A DNA stretch of 64,000 nt from Caenispirillum bisanense (GTDB lineage: Bacteria > Pseudomonadota > Alphaproteobacteria > Rhodospirillales > Rhodospirillaceae), in NCBI RefSeq assembly GCF_039523075.1, contig NZ_BAAAEP010000001.1:124001-188000 (forward strand). Reading direction: 5' to 3'. This document shows positions 34,543 through 42,105 of this stretch, one piece after another; within the stretch, counting starts at the first letter, position 1, and every line of letters starts with the position of its first letter. Both the position numbers and the translations under genes were made by a program. The notes beneath the pieces are model-generated. The model saw only the letters and a list, made by a program, of their open reading frames with translations, made no database searches and was not told the origin of the DNA.

Positions 34543-34611
34543 TCGTTGTGGCAGGGCCCTGTCGCCGAACCGTCACTTGAAACCGGTTTGGAATTCTGGA
34601 ACAGTGATCCC

Positions 34612-35478
34612 ATGAAGACGCGCGACGCCGTAACCCTGCTGTCCGCCCTTGCCAGCGAGGCGAGGCTCGATGCCTGGCGACTGCTGCTGCAAAGCGGCCC
34701 GGCGGGCATGATCCACGGTGACCTGGCGGCGGCGCTCGGCATGCCGAAGCCGACGCTGTCCTTTCACCTGCGCGACCTGCGGGTGGCCGGGCTGGTGGAA
34801 AGCCGCAAGGAGGGGCGCACCGTCGTCTACACCGCCAACGCCATGGCCGCCGAGGCCCTGGCGGCCTTTCTGGTCGAGACATGCTGCGGCAACCGTCCCG
34901 ACCTCTGCCTCGGTCCGCGCACCCCGGAGACGGTCATGACCCTCGCCCCCGACAAGGTTTACAACGTGCTGTTCCTCTGCACCGGCAATTCGGCCCGCAG
35001 CATCATGGCCGAGTGCATCCTTCAGCGCGAAGGGCAGGGGCGCTTCCGCACCTTTTCCGCCGGCTCCACGCCGCGCGGCACGGTGGCGCCGGAGGTGCTG
35101 GCGCTGCTGGCGCGCAACAATTACCCGACCGGCCATCTGCGCTCCAAGAGCTGGGACGAGTTCGCGAGGGACGGCGCGCCGGAAATGGATTTCGTCTTCA
35201 CCGTCTGCGACGACGCCGCCGGCGAGGTCTGCCCGGTGTGGCCGGGCCAGCCGATGACCGCCCACTGGGGCGTGCCCGACCCGGTGGCGTTCGTGGCCGA
35301 TGCCAAGCAGCGGGCGCTGGTCTTCGCCGACGTCTACCGCATGCTCGCAAACCGCATCAGCATCTTCTGCGCCTTGCCGCTGCGGTCGCTGGACAAGCTG
35401 TCGCTGCAGCGGCGGCTGGACGATATCGGGCGCATGGACCAGACGGAGGACAAGGCTGCAAATGTCGGCAGCGCGTAA
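34612..35478 (+). CDS. ArsR repressor fused to arsenate reductase (ArsC, LMW-phosphatase type)
   Basis: This 288-residue fusion joins an ArsR winged-helix domain (residues 1 to about 100; LASEARLDAWRLLLQSG, KPTLSFHLRDLRVAGLVE) to a low-molecular-weight phosphatase-like arsenate reductase (from about residue 115; VLFLCTGNSARSIMAE with catalytic Cys123, and the VFTVCDDAAGEVCPVWPG segment with later redox Cys residues). A CCG pair in VETCCGNRPDLC, between the domains, could bind As(III). The reductase makes arsenite for the downstream ACR3 pump while the ArsR half controls the operon. A palindromic AAACCGGTTT lies 23 nt upstream and may be an operator. Confidence 0.92.
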   Translation: MKTRDAVTLLSALASEARLDAWRLLLQSGPAGMIHGDLAAALGMPKPTLSFHLRDLRVAGLVESRKEGRTVVYTANAMAAEALAAFLVETCCGNRPDLCLGPRTPETVMTLAPDKVYNVLFLCTGNSARSIMAECILQREGQGRFRTFSAGSTPRGTVAPEVLALLARNNYPTGHLRSKSWDEFARDGAPEMDFVFTVCDDAAGEVCPVWPGQPMTAHWGVPDPVAFVADAKQRALVFADVYRMLANRISIFCALPLRSLDKLSLQRRLDDIGRMDQTEDKAANVGSA

Positions 35479-36556
35479 GGGCGGCGGCGGGGCCGCCATG
35501 GGTCTGTTCGAACGCTATCTCACGCTGTGGGTGGCGCTGTGCATCGTGGTGGGCATCGGCCTCGGCCATCTGATGCCGGGGCCGTTCCAGGCCCTCGGCC
35601 GCATGGAAGTGGCGCAGGTCAACCTGCCGGTGGCGGTGCTCATCTGGCTGATGATCGTGCCCATGCTGTTGAAGGTGGACTTCGGCGCCCTGGCGCAGGT
35701 GAAGGAGCACTGGCGCGGCGTCGGCGTCACCGTGATCGCCAACTGGGCGGTGAAGCCGTTCAGCATGGCGGTGCTCGGCTGGCTGTTCATCGGCTGGCTG
35801 TTCCGCCCCTGGCTGCCGGAAGCGCAGATCGACAGCTACATCGCCGGACTCATCATCCTGGGTGCGGCGCCGTGCACCGCCATGGTGTTCGTCTGGAGCC
35901 ACCTGACCGACGGCGAGCCCAACTTCACCCTCAGCCAGATCGCCCTCAATGACACCATCATGGTGTTCGCCTTCGCCCCCATCGTCGCCCTACTGCTCGG
36001 CCTGTCGAGCATCATCGTGCCGTGGGAGACGCTGCTGATCTCCGTGCTGCTGTTCGTGGTGGTGCCGGTGATCGTCGCCCACCTGTGGCGCGGCGCCCTG
36101 CTGCGGCGGGGCGGCGAGGCGGCGCTGGCCGGGGTGCTGAAGACCATCCAGCCGGCGTCGCTGGCGGCGCTGCTGCTGACCCTGGTGCTGCTGTTCGGCT
36201 TCCAGGGCGAGCAGATCCTCGATCAACCACTGGTCATCGCCCTGCTGGCGGTGCCCATCATCATCCAGGTGTTCTTCATCTGGGGCTTTGCCTACCTCGC
36301 CAACCGCATGACCGGCGAGCAGCACTGCATCGCCGCGCCGTCGGCGCTGATTGCCGCCTCCAACTTCTTCGAGCTGGCCGTCGCCACCGCCATCGGCCTG
36401 TTCGGCTTCGAGAGCGGCGCGGCGCTCGCCACCGTCGTCGGCGTGCTGGTGGAGGTGCCGGTGATGCTGACCGCGGTGAGGATCACCAACGCCAGCCGCG
36501 GCTGGTACGACCGCGGCCGCGCCGTCGCCGCCCGTCTGGGGAGAACGCCGTCATGA
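35462..36556 (+). CDS. arsB: Arsenite efflux permease, ACR3 family
   Basis: ACR3 is a ten-helix carrier that exports arsenite. The 364-residue protein shows the family motifs FERYLTLWVALCIVVGIGLG at the N terminus, VNLPVAVLIWLMIVPMLLKVDF, ILGAAPCTAMVFVWSHL (containing the functionally essential Cys) and ALIAASNFFELAVATAIGLFG. I chose Met 35462, which overlaps the arsR-arsC end by 17 nt and has GGAGGA upstream. A Met at 35498, directly before the conserved FERYLTLW, is the alternative. The symbol is used loosely, since this is the ACR3 type and unrelated to E. coli ArsB. Confidence 0.93.
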   Translation: MSAARKGGGGAAMGLFERYLTLWVALCIVVGIGLGHLMPGPFQALGRMEVAQVNLPVAVLIWLMIVPMLLKVDFGALAQVKEHWRGVGVTVIANWAVKPFSMAVLGWLFIGWLFRPWLPEAQIDSYIAGLIILGAAPCTAMVFVWSHLTDGEPNFTLSQIALNDTIMVFAFAPIVALLLGLSSIIVPWETLLISVLLFVVVPVIVAHLWRGALLRRGGEAALAGVLKTIQPASLAALLLTLVLLFGFQGEQILDQPLVIALLAVPIIIQVFFIWGFAYLANRMTGEQHCIAAPSALIAASNFFELAVATAIGLFGFESGAALATVVGVLVEVPVMLTAVRITNASRGWYDRGRAVAARLGRTPS

Positions 36557-37566
36557 CCCTGCGCATCGCCATCAACGGCTTCGGCCGCATGGGGCGCCTG
36601 TCCGTCCGCGCCGCCCACGGCTGGCCGGAGGTGGAGTTCGTCGCCGTCAACGAGATCAAGGGCGGCCCCGAAGTCGCCGCCCACCTGCTGGAGTTCGATA
36701 CCGTCCACGGCCGCTGGCGGCGGGACATCGGCTTTGACGAGCAGGCGCTGATCCTCGACGGCCGCCGGCTGCCCTTCACCGAGGCGAAAAGCCCCGCCGA
36801 TATCCCCTGGACCGGCGATGACGTCGACGTGGTGCTGGAATGTTCCGGCAAGTTCCGCACGCCGGAAAGCCTGCAGCCCTATTTCGACAAGGGCATCCGC
36901 ACGGTGGTGGTGGCGGCGCCGGTGAAGGACGAGCGGGCGCTGAACATCGTCATGGGCGTCAACCAGCACCTCTACGACCCGGCGAAGCACCGGCTGCTGA
37001 CGGCGGCATCCTGCACCACCAACTGCCTGGCGCCGGTGGTGAAGGTGATCCACGAGTCCATCGGCATCGTCCACGGCTCCATCACCACCATCCACGACGT
37101 CACCAACACCCAGGTGATCGTCGACGCTCCCCACAAGGACCTGCGGCGCGCCCGCTCGGCGCTGAACGCGCTGATCCCGACCTCCACCGGCTCCGCCACC
37201 GCCATCGCCCTCATCTACCCGGAGTTGACGGGCAAGCTGAACGGCCATGCGGTGCGGGTGCCGCTGCTCAATGCCTCGCTGACCGACTGCGTGTTCGAGG
37301 TGGCGCGCGACACCAGCGTCGAGGAGGTCAACGCCCTGTTCCGCGCCGCTGCCGAGGCCGGGCCGCTGAAGGACATCCTGGGCTTCGAGCCGCGTCCGCT
37401 GGTCTCCACCGACTTCACCGACGACCCGCGCTCGGCCATCGTCGACGGCCCCTCCACCATGGTGGTCAACCGCCGGCAGGTGAAGGTCTACGCCTGGTAT
37501 GACAACGAGTGGGGCTACGTGAACCGCATGATGGAGCTGTGCCGACTGGTCGGCCGCAGCCGCTGA
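36553..37566 (+). CDS. Glyceraldehyde-3-phosphate dehydrogenase, arsenic-operon type
   Basis: In arsenic operons this enzyme uses arsenate instead of phosphate to make 1-arseno-3-phosphoglycerate, which ArsJ exports. The 337-residue protein has the NAD-binding INGFGRMGRL start, catalytic Cys154 in ASCTTNCLAP, THDVTNTQ-type substrate residues (TTIHDVTNTQ) and the WYDNEWGYVNRM C-terminal motif. It starts in an ATGA overlap with the ACR3 gene and is followed 11 nt later by arsJ, so its role in arsenate detoxification follows from context. It could still have glycolytic activity. Confidence 0.92.
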   Translation: MTLRIAINGFGRMGRLSVRAAHGWPEVEFVAVNEIKGGPEVAAHLLEFDTVHGRWRRDIGFDEQALILDGRRLPFTEAKSPADIPWTGDDVDVVLECSGKFRTPESLQPYFDKGIRTVVVAAPVKDERALNIVMGVNQHLYDPAKHRLLTAASCTTNCLAPVVKVIHESIGIVHGSITTIHDVTNTQVIVDAPHKDLRRARSALNALIPTSTGSATAIALIYPELTGKLNGHAVRVPLLNASLTDCVFEVARDTSVEEVNALFRAAAEAGPLKDILGFEPRPLVSTDFTDDPRSAIVDGPSTMVVNRRQVKVYAWYDNEWGYVNRMMELCRLVGRSR

Positions 37567-37577
37567 GCCGCCGCGCC

Positions 37578-38840
37578 ATGTCCGACCGCCGCAACTACGC
37601 CGCCGTCACCGCCGCCTACTGGGCCTTCACGCTCACCGACGGCGCCCTGCGCATGCTGGTGCTGCTGCACTTCCACCGGCTCGGCTTCACGCCGGTGGAA
37701 CTGGCCTTCCTGTTCCTGCTGTACGAGGCCATGGGCATCGTCACCAATCTGGTCGGCGGCTGGATCGGCGCCCGCTTCGGCCTGCGGCTGACCCTGTTCG
37801 GCGGTCTCGGCATCCAGATCGCGGCGCTGCTGCTGCTGTCGCGGGTGAGCCCGGACTGGGCCATGGCGCTGTCGGTCGCCTGGGTGATGACGGCGCAGGC
37901 GCTGTCCGGCGTCGCCAAGGACCTCACCAAGATGAGCAGCAAGTCGGCGGTCAAGCTGGTGGTGACGGAAAGCACCGCCGACGGCACCCAGGGCCTGCTG
38001 TTCCGCTGGGTGGCGCTGCTGACCGGGTCGAAGAACGCGCTTAAGGGAGTGGGTTTCTTCCTCGGCGGCTTCCTGCTGTCGGCGGTGGGGTTCGCGCCGG
38101 CGCTGTACCTCATGGCGGCCATGCTGGCGGTGGTGCTGGTGCTCCGCCTCGCCACCCTGAAGACCGACCTCGGCCGCGCCAAGGAGAAGATCCGCGGCCG
38201 CGAGCTGTTCTCCAAAAGCCGCGAGATCAACCTGCTGTCGCTCGCCCGCGTGTTCCTGTTCGCCAGCCGCGACGTGTGGTTCGTGGTCGGCGTGCCGATC
38301 TTCCTGTCCTCGACGCTTGGGTGGGATTTCTACGCCGTCGGCACCTTCATGGCGGTGTGGGTGATCGGCTACGGCATGGTGCAGGCGAGCGTGCCCGGCC
38401 TGCTCCGCCGCACCACCGACGCCGCCACCGGGGCACGGGCCGCCCGCGTCTGGGCCGGGCTGCTGGCGGTGATCCCGGCGGCCCTTGCCCTGGCCCTGTC
38501 GCCCGGCCTGCTGGGGCTGAGCGGCGGCGATACGGCGGTGGTGCTGATCGGCGGGCTGCTGCTGTTCGGGGTGGCCTTCGCGGTCAACAGCGCCGTCCAC
38601 AGCTACCTGATCGTCGCCTATTCCGATGCCGACAAGGTGGCGCTCAACGTCGGCTTCTACTACATGGCCAACGCCGTCGGGCGGCTGGGCGGGACGCTTT
38701 TGTCGGGCGTGCTCTACCAGGTGGCCGGGCTGACCGCCACCCTGTGGGCCAGCGCCGCCATGCTGGCGGTGGCCTTCGCGGTTGCCCTGGCGCTGCCGAC
38801 GGTCAGCCCGGCAGGCCCTGTCGCACGCGGCGGTTCTTGA
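37578..38840 (+). CDS. arsJ: Organoarsenical efflux MFS transporter ArsJ
   Basis: ArsJ exports 1-arseno-3-phosphoglycerate, which then breaks down outside to release arsenate. The 420-residue protein is a 12-helix MFS member starting MSDRRNYAAVTAAYWAFTLTDGALRML, with the characteristic LSGVAKDLTKMSSKSAVK loop and LLTGSKNALKGVGFFLGG. Adjacent GAPDH is its obligate partner in described systems. The final 38 nt overlap the convergent DUF6064 gene. Confidence 0.93.
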   Translation: MSDRRNYAAVTAAYWAFTLTDGALRMLVLLHFHRLGFTPVELAFLFLLYEAMGIVTNLVGGWIGARFGLRLTLFGGLGIQIAALLLLSRVSPDWAMALSVAWVMTAQALSGVAKDLTKMSSKSAVKLVVTESTADGTQGLLFRWVALLTGSKNALKGVGFFLGGFLLSAVGFAPALYLMAAMLAVVLVLRLATLKTDLGRAKEKIRGRELFSKSREINLLSLARVFLFASRDVWFVVGVPIFLSSTLGWDFYAVGTFMAVWVIGYGMVQASVPGLLRRTTDAATGARAARVWAGLLAVIPAALALALSPGLLGLSGGDTAVVLIGGLLLFGVAFAVNSAVHSYLIVAYSDADKVALNVGFYYMANAVGRLGGTLLSGVLYQVAGLTATLWASAAMLAVAFAVALALPTVSPAGPVARGGS

Positions 38841-39456
38841 GGTAGATCAGGGGGATGGCGGCCAGTCCTGCGAGCGCCTGCAAGGTCGCGGGGCCGCCGC
38901 CCAGGGCCCAGGCGGTGGCGCCGCCGGCGAAGCTCCAGGCGATGGGCAGCGCCGCCAGATGCCAGGGCGTGCGGCCGCGCATCAGCAGCAGCACGCCGAG
39001 GGTAAACAGGGCGGTCGGGTCGGGCGCCACGCCGCCCACCGCCGCCGCCGCCAGCCCTTGCCGCGAGCCGAGCGCCAGCAGCGGCCAGCCGGCCAGGGCG
39101 ATCACCGCAAGGCCGAGGCCGGCGGCCTCGGCCGGTCCCTGCGGGCGGGCGAGCGGCATGGCGTCCCGCACCGCCCCTGTCCACACCAGCAGCACCGCCT
39201 GCACCACGAACAGCACCGCATAGATGGGCGCCGCGAAGTTCAGGCTGGCGAAGGTGGCGGCGTGGAAGGCGATGCCGGTCCACGCCCAGCCGGCCGCCAG
39301 CGTCAGGGCGGCGATGCGCCCCGCCGCCTCCGCCCGTTGCAGGGCGAGGCCGAGCACCCCCGTCAGCAGTACCAGCGCCGCCAGCGGCGCCGGCCACAGG
39401 GCACTGTTGTAGCGGGCCAGCAGCGACGCCAGCACATCGGCGGAGAAGGGCAGCAT
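38803..39456 (-). CDS. DUF6064-like membrane protein
   Basis: The 217-residue protein is hydrophobic, with about six membrane segments and the DUF6064-type start MLPFSADVLASLLARYNSALWP followed by a late GRTPWHLAALPIAWSFAGG segment. Its function is unknown. It starts 3 nt before the end boundary of the upstream aldo/keto reductase gene, so the two are probably co-transcribed, and converges on arsJ with a 38-nt overlap. Confidence 0.75.
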   Translation of the reverse strand: MLPFSADVLASLLARYNSALWPAPLAALVLLTGVLGLALQRAEAAGRIAALTLAAGWAWTGIAFHAATFASLNFAAPIYAVLFVVQAVLLVWTGAVRDAMPLARPQGPAEAAGLGLAVIALAGWPLLALGSRQGLAAAAVGGVAPDPTALFTLGVLLLMRGRTPWHLAALPIAWSFAGGATAWALGGGPATLQALAGLAAIPLIYLKNRRVRQGLPG

Positions 39457-39458
39457 GG

Positions 39459-40418
39459 CTACAGCGCCCGCAGGTCGTCGGCCATGCGCCGGCGCAGGGC
39501 GGCATCGGGCAGCGGGTGGCGCAGCACCGCCATGTTCTCCCGCATGTGGTCGACGCGGGTGGTGGCGGGGATGACGCAGGTGACGGCGGGATGGGAGACG
39601 ACGAACGACAGCATCACCTGCGCCCAGGTGGCGGCCCCGATCTCCGCCGCCCAGCCGGGCAGCGGCCGGCCGGCGACGGTGCGGAACAGGCTGCCCTGGC
39701 GGAACGGCCGGTTGACGATGACGCCGATGCCGCGCTCGGCCGCCAGCGGCAGCAGGCGGTCCTCCACCTCGCGGTCGAGGATGTTGTAGGTGATCTGGAT
39801 GAAGTCGAGCGGGTGGCGCTCCATGATGCGCGCCATCTCGTCGTGGCGGCGGCCGTGGGAGGTGGTGACGCCCACGTACCGCACCCGCCCGGCCGCCTTG
39901 TCGTCGGCGAGCGTCGGCAGGTGATCCTCCCAGTCCTCCAGGTTATGGACCTGCATGAGGTCGAAGCGGTCGAGCCCCCACAGACGGCGGGACTCGGCCA
40001 TCTGCTGCGGCCCGTCGCGCATCAGCCAGGTGGTCCACACCTTGGTGGCGGAGAACAGGCCGGCGGTCTCCGCCGCCGGCAGCCGTTCCAGGCACCAGCC
40101 GACCACCTCTTCCGCCGTGCCGTACATGGGGGAACTGTCCACCATGCCGCCGCCGAGCGCCAGGAAGGTGCGCAGTACCTCCAGCCGGTCCTGGCGCAGG
40201 GGCTCGCTGTCGCCGACGTTGAAGGTGATCCAGGTGCCCATGCCGACCACCGGGATCTCCTCGCCGGTGGAGGGGATGGGGCGGCGCAGGATGTCGGCGG
40301 GGTCGGCCGCGCCGGCCGGGGTGGCGGTCAGCGGGCCGAGGGCCGGCAGCAGGGCGGCGGCCGCGGCACCGGCGAGCAGGCGGCGACGGCTGGGGTCGGC
40401 GGGACGGGCGGACGGCAC
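39459..40418 (-). CDS. Tat-exported aldo/keto reductase
   Basis: The 319-residue protein has a twin-arginine signal (SRRRLLAGAAAAALLPALG, residues 10-28) before an aldo/keto reductase barrel. The active-site Asp/Tyr/Lys/His set is recognisable in GGGMVDSSPMYGTAEE, LFSATKVW and FDLMQVHNLEDWEDH. The NADP-loop region is shortened near VIPATTRVDHMRENM. Periplasmic aldo/keto reductases of this sort are known but their substrates are not. The start is GTG with GGAGGAGC upstream. It is upstream of the DUF6064 gene. Confidence 0.85.
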   Translation of the reverse strand: MPSARPADPSRRRLLAGAAAAALLPALGPLTATPAGAADPADILRRPIPSTGEEIPVVGMGTWITFNVGDSEPLRQDRLEVLRTFLALGGGMVDSSPMYGTAEEVVGWCLERLPAAETAGLFSATKVWTTWLMRDGPQQMAESRRLWGLDRFDLMQVHNLEDWEDHLPTLADDKAAGRVRYVGVTTSHGRRHDEMARIMERHPLDFIQITYNILDREVEDRLLPLAAERGIGVIVNRPFRQGSLFRTVAGRPLPGWAAEIGAATWAQVMLSFVVSHPAVTCVIPATTRVDHMRENMAVLRHPLPDAALRRRMADDLRAL

Positions 40419-40487
40419 GGGCTCCTCCGGCGGCGGCGCGGGGCAGGGCGGTCGGGTCTCCCTAACATCGGTCCCCGACGCCGCCGG

Positions 40488-41048
40488 TCAATCCCCGTCC
40501 GGCCGCCCGGCGAAGGCGACGAGGTCGCGGGCGTCGGCGGCTAGGTCCTCGGCGTCCTCCGTCCCCTTGGCCAGCGCCCAGGCCAGCGCCAGGGCGACGG
40601 CATCGTCCAGCGCCCGCCCTGGCGTCAGCCCGGCGCGGGCGCGCAGGCGCATGAGCGCGGGTTCGTCGGCGGGCAGGGGCGGCGGCCGCAGGCTGGCGGA
40701 GCCGGCGACGTGCGGCGGCTGCGGCAGCGGCGACTGATCGAACAGCGCCTGCAGCCAGCCGCGCACCGCCTCCGGCGCCTCGCACACCACCCGGCAGCCG
40801 GCGAGGTCTTCGCTCAGGCGGGCGGCGATGCGGCGCGGGTCGGTGCCGTCGGCTTCCAGCCGCTCCGGCGTCAGGCCGTGCAGGGCCTCCGCCTCCGCCG
40901 ACCATGGCAGGTCGTCCCACTCCGCCACCGGCCGCACCAGCCAGCTTTCGCCGGCCTGCAGGTCGGCCGCCGCCCAGGCGATTTCCACCGGCCAGCCGTC
41001 GACGGCGGAGGCCTTGATGTCGAGGAAGAGAACCGGCACCGCCGCCAT
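40488..41048 (-). CDS. Exonuclease-like protein with altered first catalytic motif
   Basis: The 186-residue protein has the fold signature of DnaQ-like 3'-5' exonucleases: VLFLDIKASAVDGWPVEIAWA at the N terminus, LHGLTPERLEADG, and a late DDAVALALAW helix where the last acidic ligand would be. The usual Asp-x-Glu of motif I reads Asp-Ile-Lys, so one metal ligand is missing. It may be catalytically inactive or a divergent member. I chose the Met at 41048, which has GGAG 6 nt upstream; Met 41060 is also possible. It follows tRNA-Val. Confidence 0.65.
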   Translation of the reverse strand: MAAVPVLFLDIKASAVDGWPVEIAWAAADLQAGESWLVRPVAEWDDLPWSAEAEALHGLTPERLEADGTDPRRIAARLSEDLAGCRVVCEAPEAVRGWLQALFDQSPLPQPPHVAGSASLRPPPLPADEPALMRLRARAGLTPGRALDDAVALALAWALAKGTEDAEDLAADARDLVAFAGRPDGD

Positions 41049-41089
41049 GTGGCGCTCCATGTCCCGAAGGGGTGACGTGGAAGGGGCTG

Positions 41090-41127
41090 AAAACGACACG
41101 GGCGCCGGCTGACTGGCAGCGGCGCCC
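41090..41127 (-). terminator. Terminator of tRNA-Val
   Basis: On the minus strand GGGCGCCG (41127-41120) and CGGCGCCC (41107-41100) form an 8-bp stem extended by CTG/CAG with one bulge, followed by GTGTCGTTTTC. It lies 23 nt after the tRNA CCA end. Confidence 0.7.
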
Positions 41128-41149
41128 GGATGTCATTCCTGAGAGGAGA

Positions 41150-41224
41150 TGGTGGGCGATGTAGGGATTGAACCTACGACCCCACCCGTGTGAAGGGTGT
41201 GCTCTCCCGCTGAGCTAATCGCCC
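41150..41224 (-). tRNA. tRNA-Val(CAC)
   Basis: A full cloverleaf reads on the minus strand: acceptor GGGCGAT/ATCGCCC, D stem GCTC/GAGC with loop AGCGGGA, anticodon stem CACCC/GGGTG with loop TTCACAC (anticodon CAC), T stem GTAGG/CCTAC with loop TTCAATC. The CCA end is encoded. It has its own promoter and terminator and lies between gph and the exonuclease-like gene. No integrase or attachment duplication is visible near it. Confidence 0.97.
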
Positions 41225-41285
41225 ATCTCTCTCGGTCCCCGTCGGGGGCGGTGCCGTTCGGCGGTGCCTCCGTCGTGGGAGCCGG

Positions 41286-41315
41286 TATATACGAAGCCCG
41301 AGGCCCCCCTGTCAA
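41286..41315 (-). promoter_or_regulatory. Promoter of tRNA-Val
   Basis: Minus-strand TTGACA (41315-41310) and TATATA (41291-41286) are separated by 18 nt, or 17 nt if the -10 is taken as GTATAT. It is among the strongest sigma-70-like matches in the window and lies about 62 nt upstream of the mature tRNA 5' end, just beyond the gph stop codon. Confidence 0.75.
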
Positions 41316-41324
41316 ACCCTTTTT

Positions 41325-41999
41325 TCAAAAATTCTTCGCGATGATCGCCGGCAGGTCGGTAAACCGGTCGATGACCGCCAGCGCGCCGAATTCTTCCACC
41401 GCACCATGGGGATAGCCGTAAGAGACGCAGACGCACGGCACCCCCGCGCCACGCGCCGCCAGCACGTCGTTGAGGCCGTCGCCGACCATCAGCGCCCGCG
41501 AGGCCGATGCGCCCAGCCCCGCGAGCGCCGCCAGCACCGGCTGCGGGTGCGGCTTGCGTTCGGCGGTCGACCCACCGCCGATCACCACCGGGAAGAAACG
41601 CAGAAGGTCTAGCGCCTCCAGGAGGACCATGGTCGGCCGATAGGGCTTGTTCGTGCATACCGCCATCGGGTGTCCGCGCTCGGCCAGCTTCACAAGCGTG
41701 CTTACGACGCCAGGGTAGGGTTGTGTTCCGCCCGTGGCTGCCGTCTCATAGATGCTGACGAAGCGGCCGGTGAGCATGTCCAGATCGGGCTCGCCGGCTG
41801 CCGCACCGGTGGCGATGAAGGCGCGCTCGACCAGCACGCGGGCGCCGTCGCCGACCATGCGGGCCACTTCCGGTTCGGAAACGGGGCGCCGCCCTTCCTC
41901 CGCCAGCAGGCGGTTCAGGGCGAGCGTCAGGTCGGGCAGGCTGTGAACCAGCGTGCCGTCGAGATCGAAAAGGAGCGCGAGCGGTGGGGAAGTGGTCAT
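41325..41999 (-). CDS. gph: Phosphoglycolate phosphatase, HAD superfamily
   Basis: The enzyme removes phosphate from 2-phosphoglycolate, a product of DNA repair and oxygenation side reactions. The 224-residue HAD hydrolase has motif I LLFDLDGTLVHS near residue 10, motif II VCTNKP, motif III Lys in AERKPHPQP and motif IV MVGDGLNDVLAAR. The cap insertion is of the helical Gph type. I chose the Met at 41999; a GTG five codons upstream is possible. It is divergent from glmU. Confidence 0.9.
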   Translation of the reverse strand: MTTSPPLALLFDLDGTLVHSLPDLTLALNRLLAEEGRRPVSEPEVARMVGDGARVLVERAFIATGAAAGEPDLDMLTGRFVSIYETAATGGTQPYPGVVSTLVKLAERGHPMAVCTNKPYRPTMVLLEALDLLRFFPVVIGGGSTAERKPHPQPVLAALAGLGASASRALMVGDGLNDVLAARGAGVPCVCVSYGYPHGAVEEFGALAVIDRFTDLPAIIAKNF

Positions 42000-42105
42000 G
42001 CCGTCCTGCAACACGGTGAAACAATGTTTGTTTTGGCGGAGGCCGTCACCTGTGGCACTGTCCGCCGCAGCGTATCCAAACCTTATCTAGCCTACCTCGG
42101 AATCC

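Noticed and set aside
34577..34611. A standard -35/-10 promoter for the arsenic operon
   Set aside because: TTGAAA is present but no convincing -10 at 16-18 nt spacing; only the AAACCGGTTT palindrome is noted.
41150..41224. tRNA-Val as an integration site of a mobile island
   Set aside because: No integrase, no duplicated tRNA 3' end and no composition break on either side.
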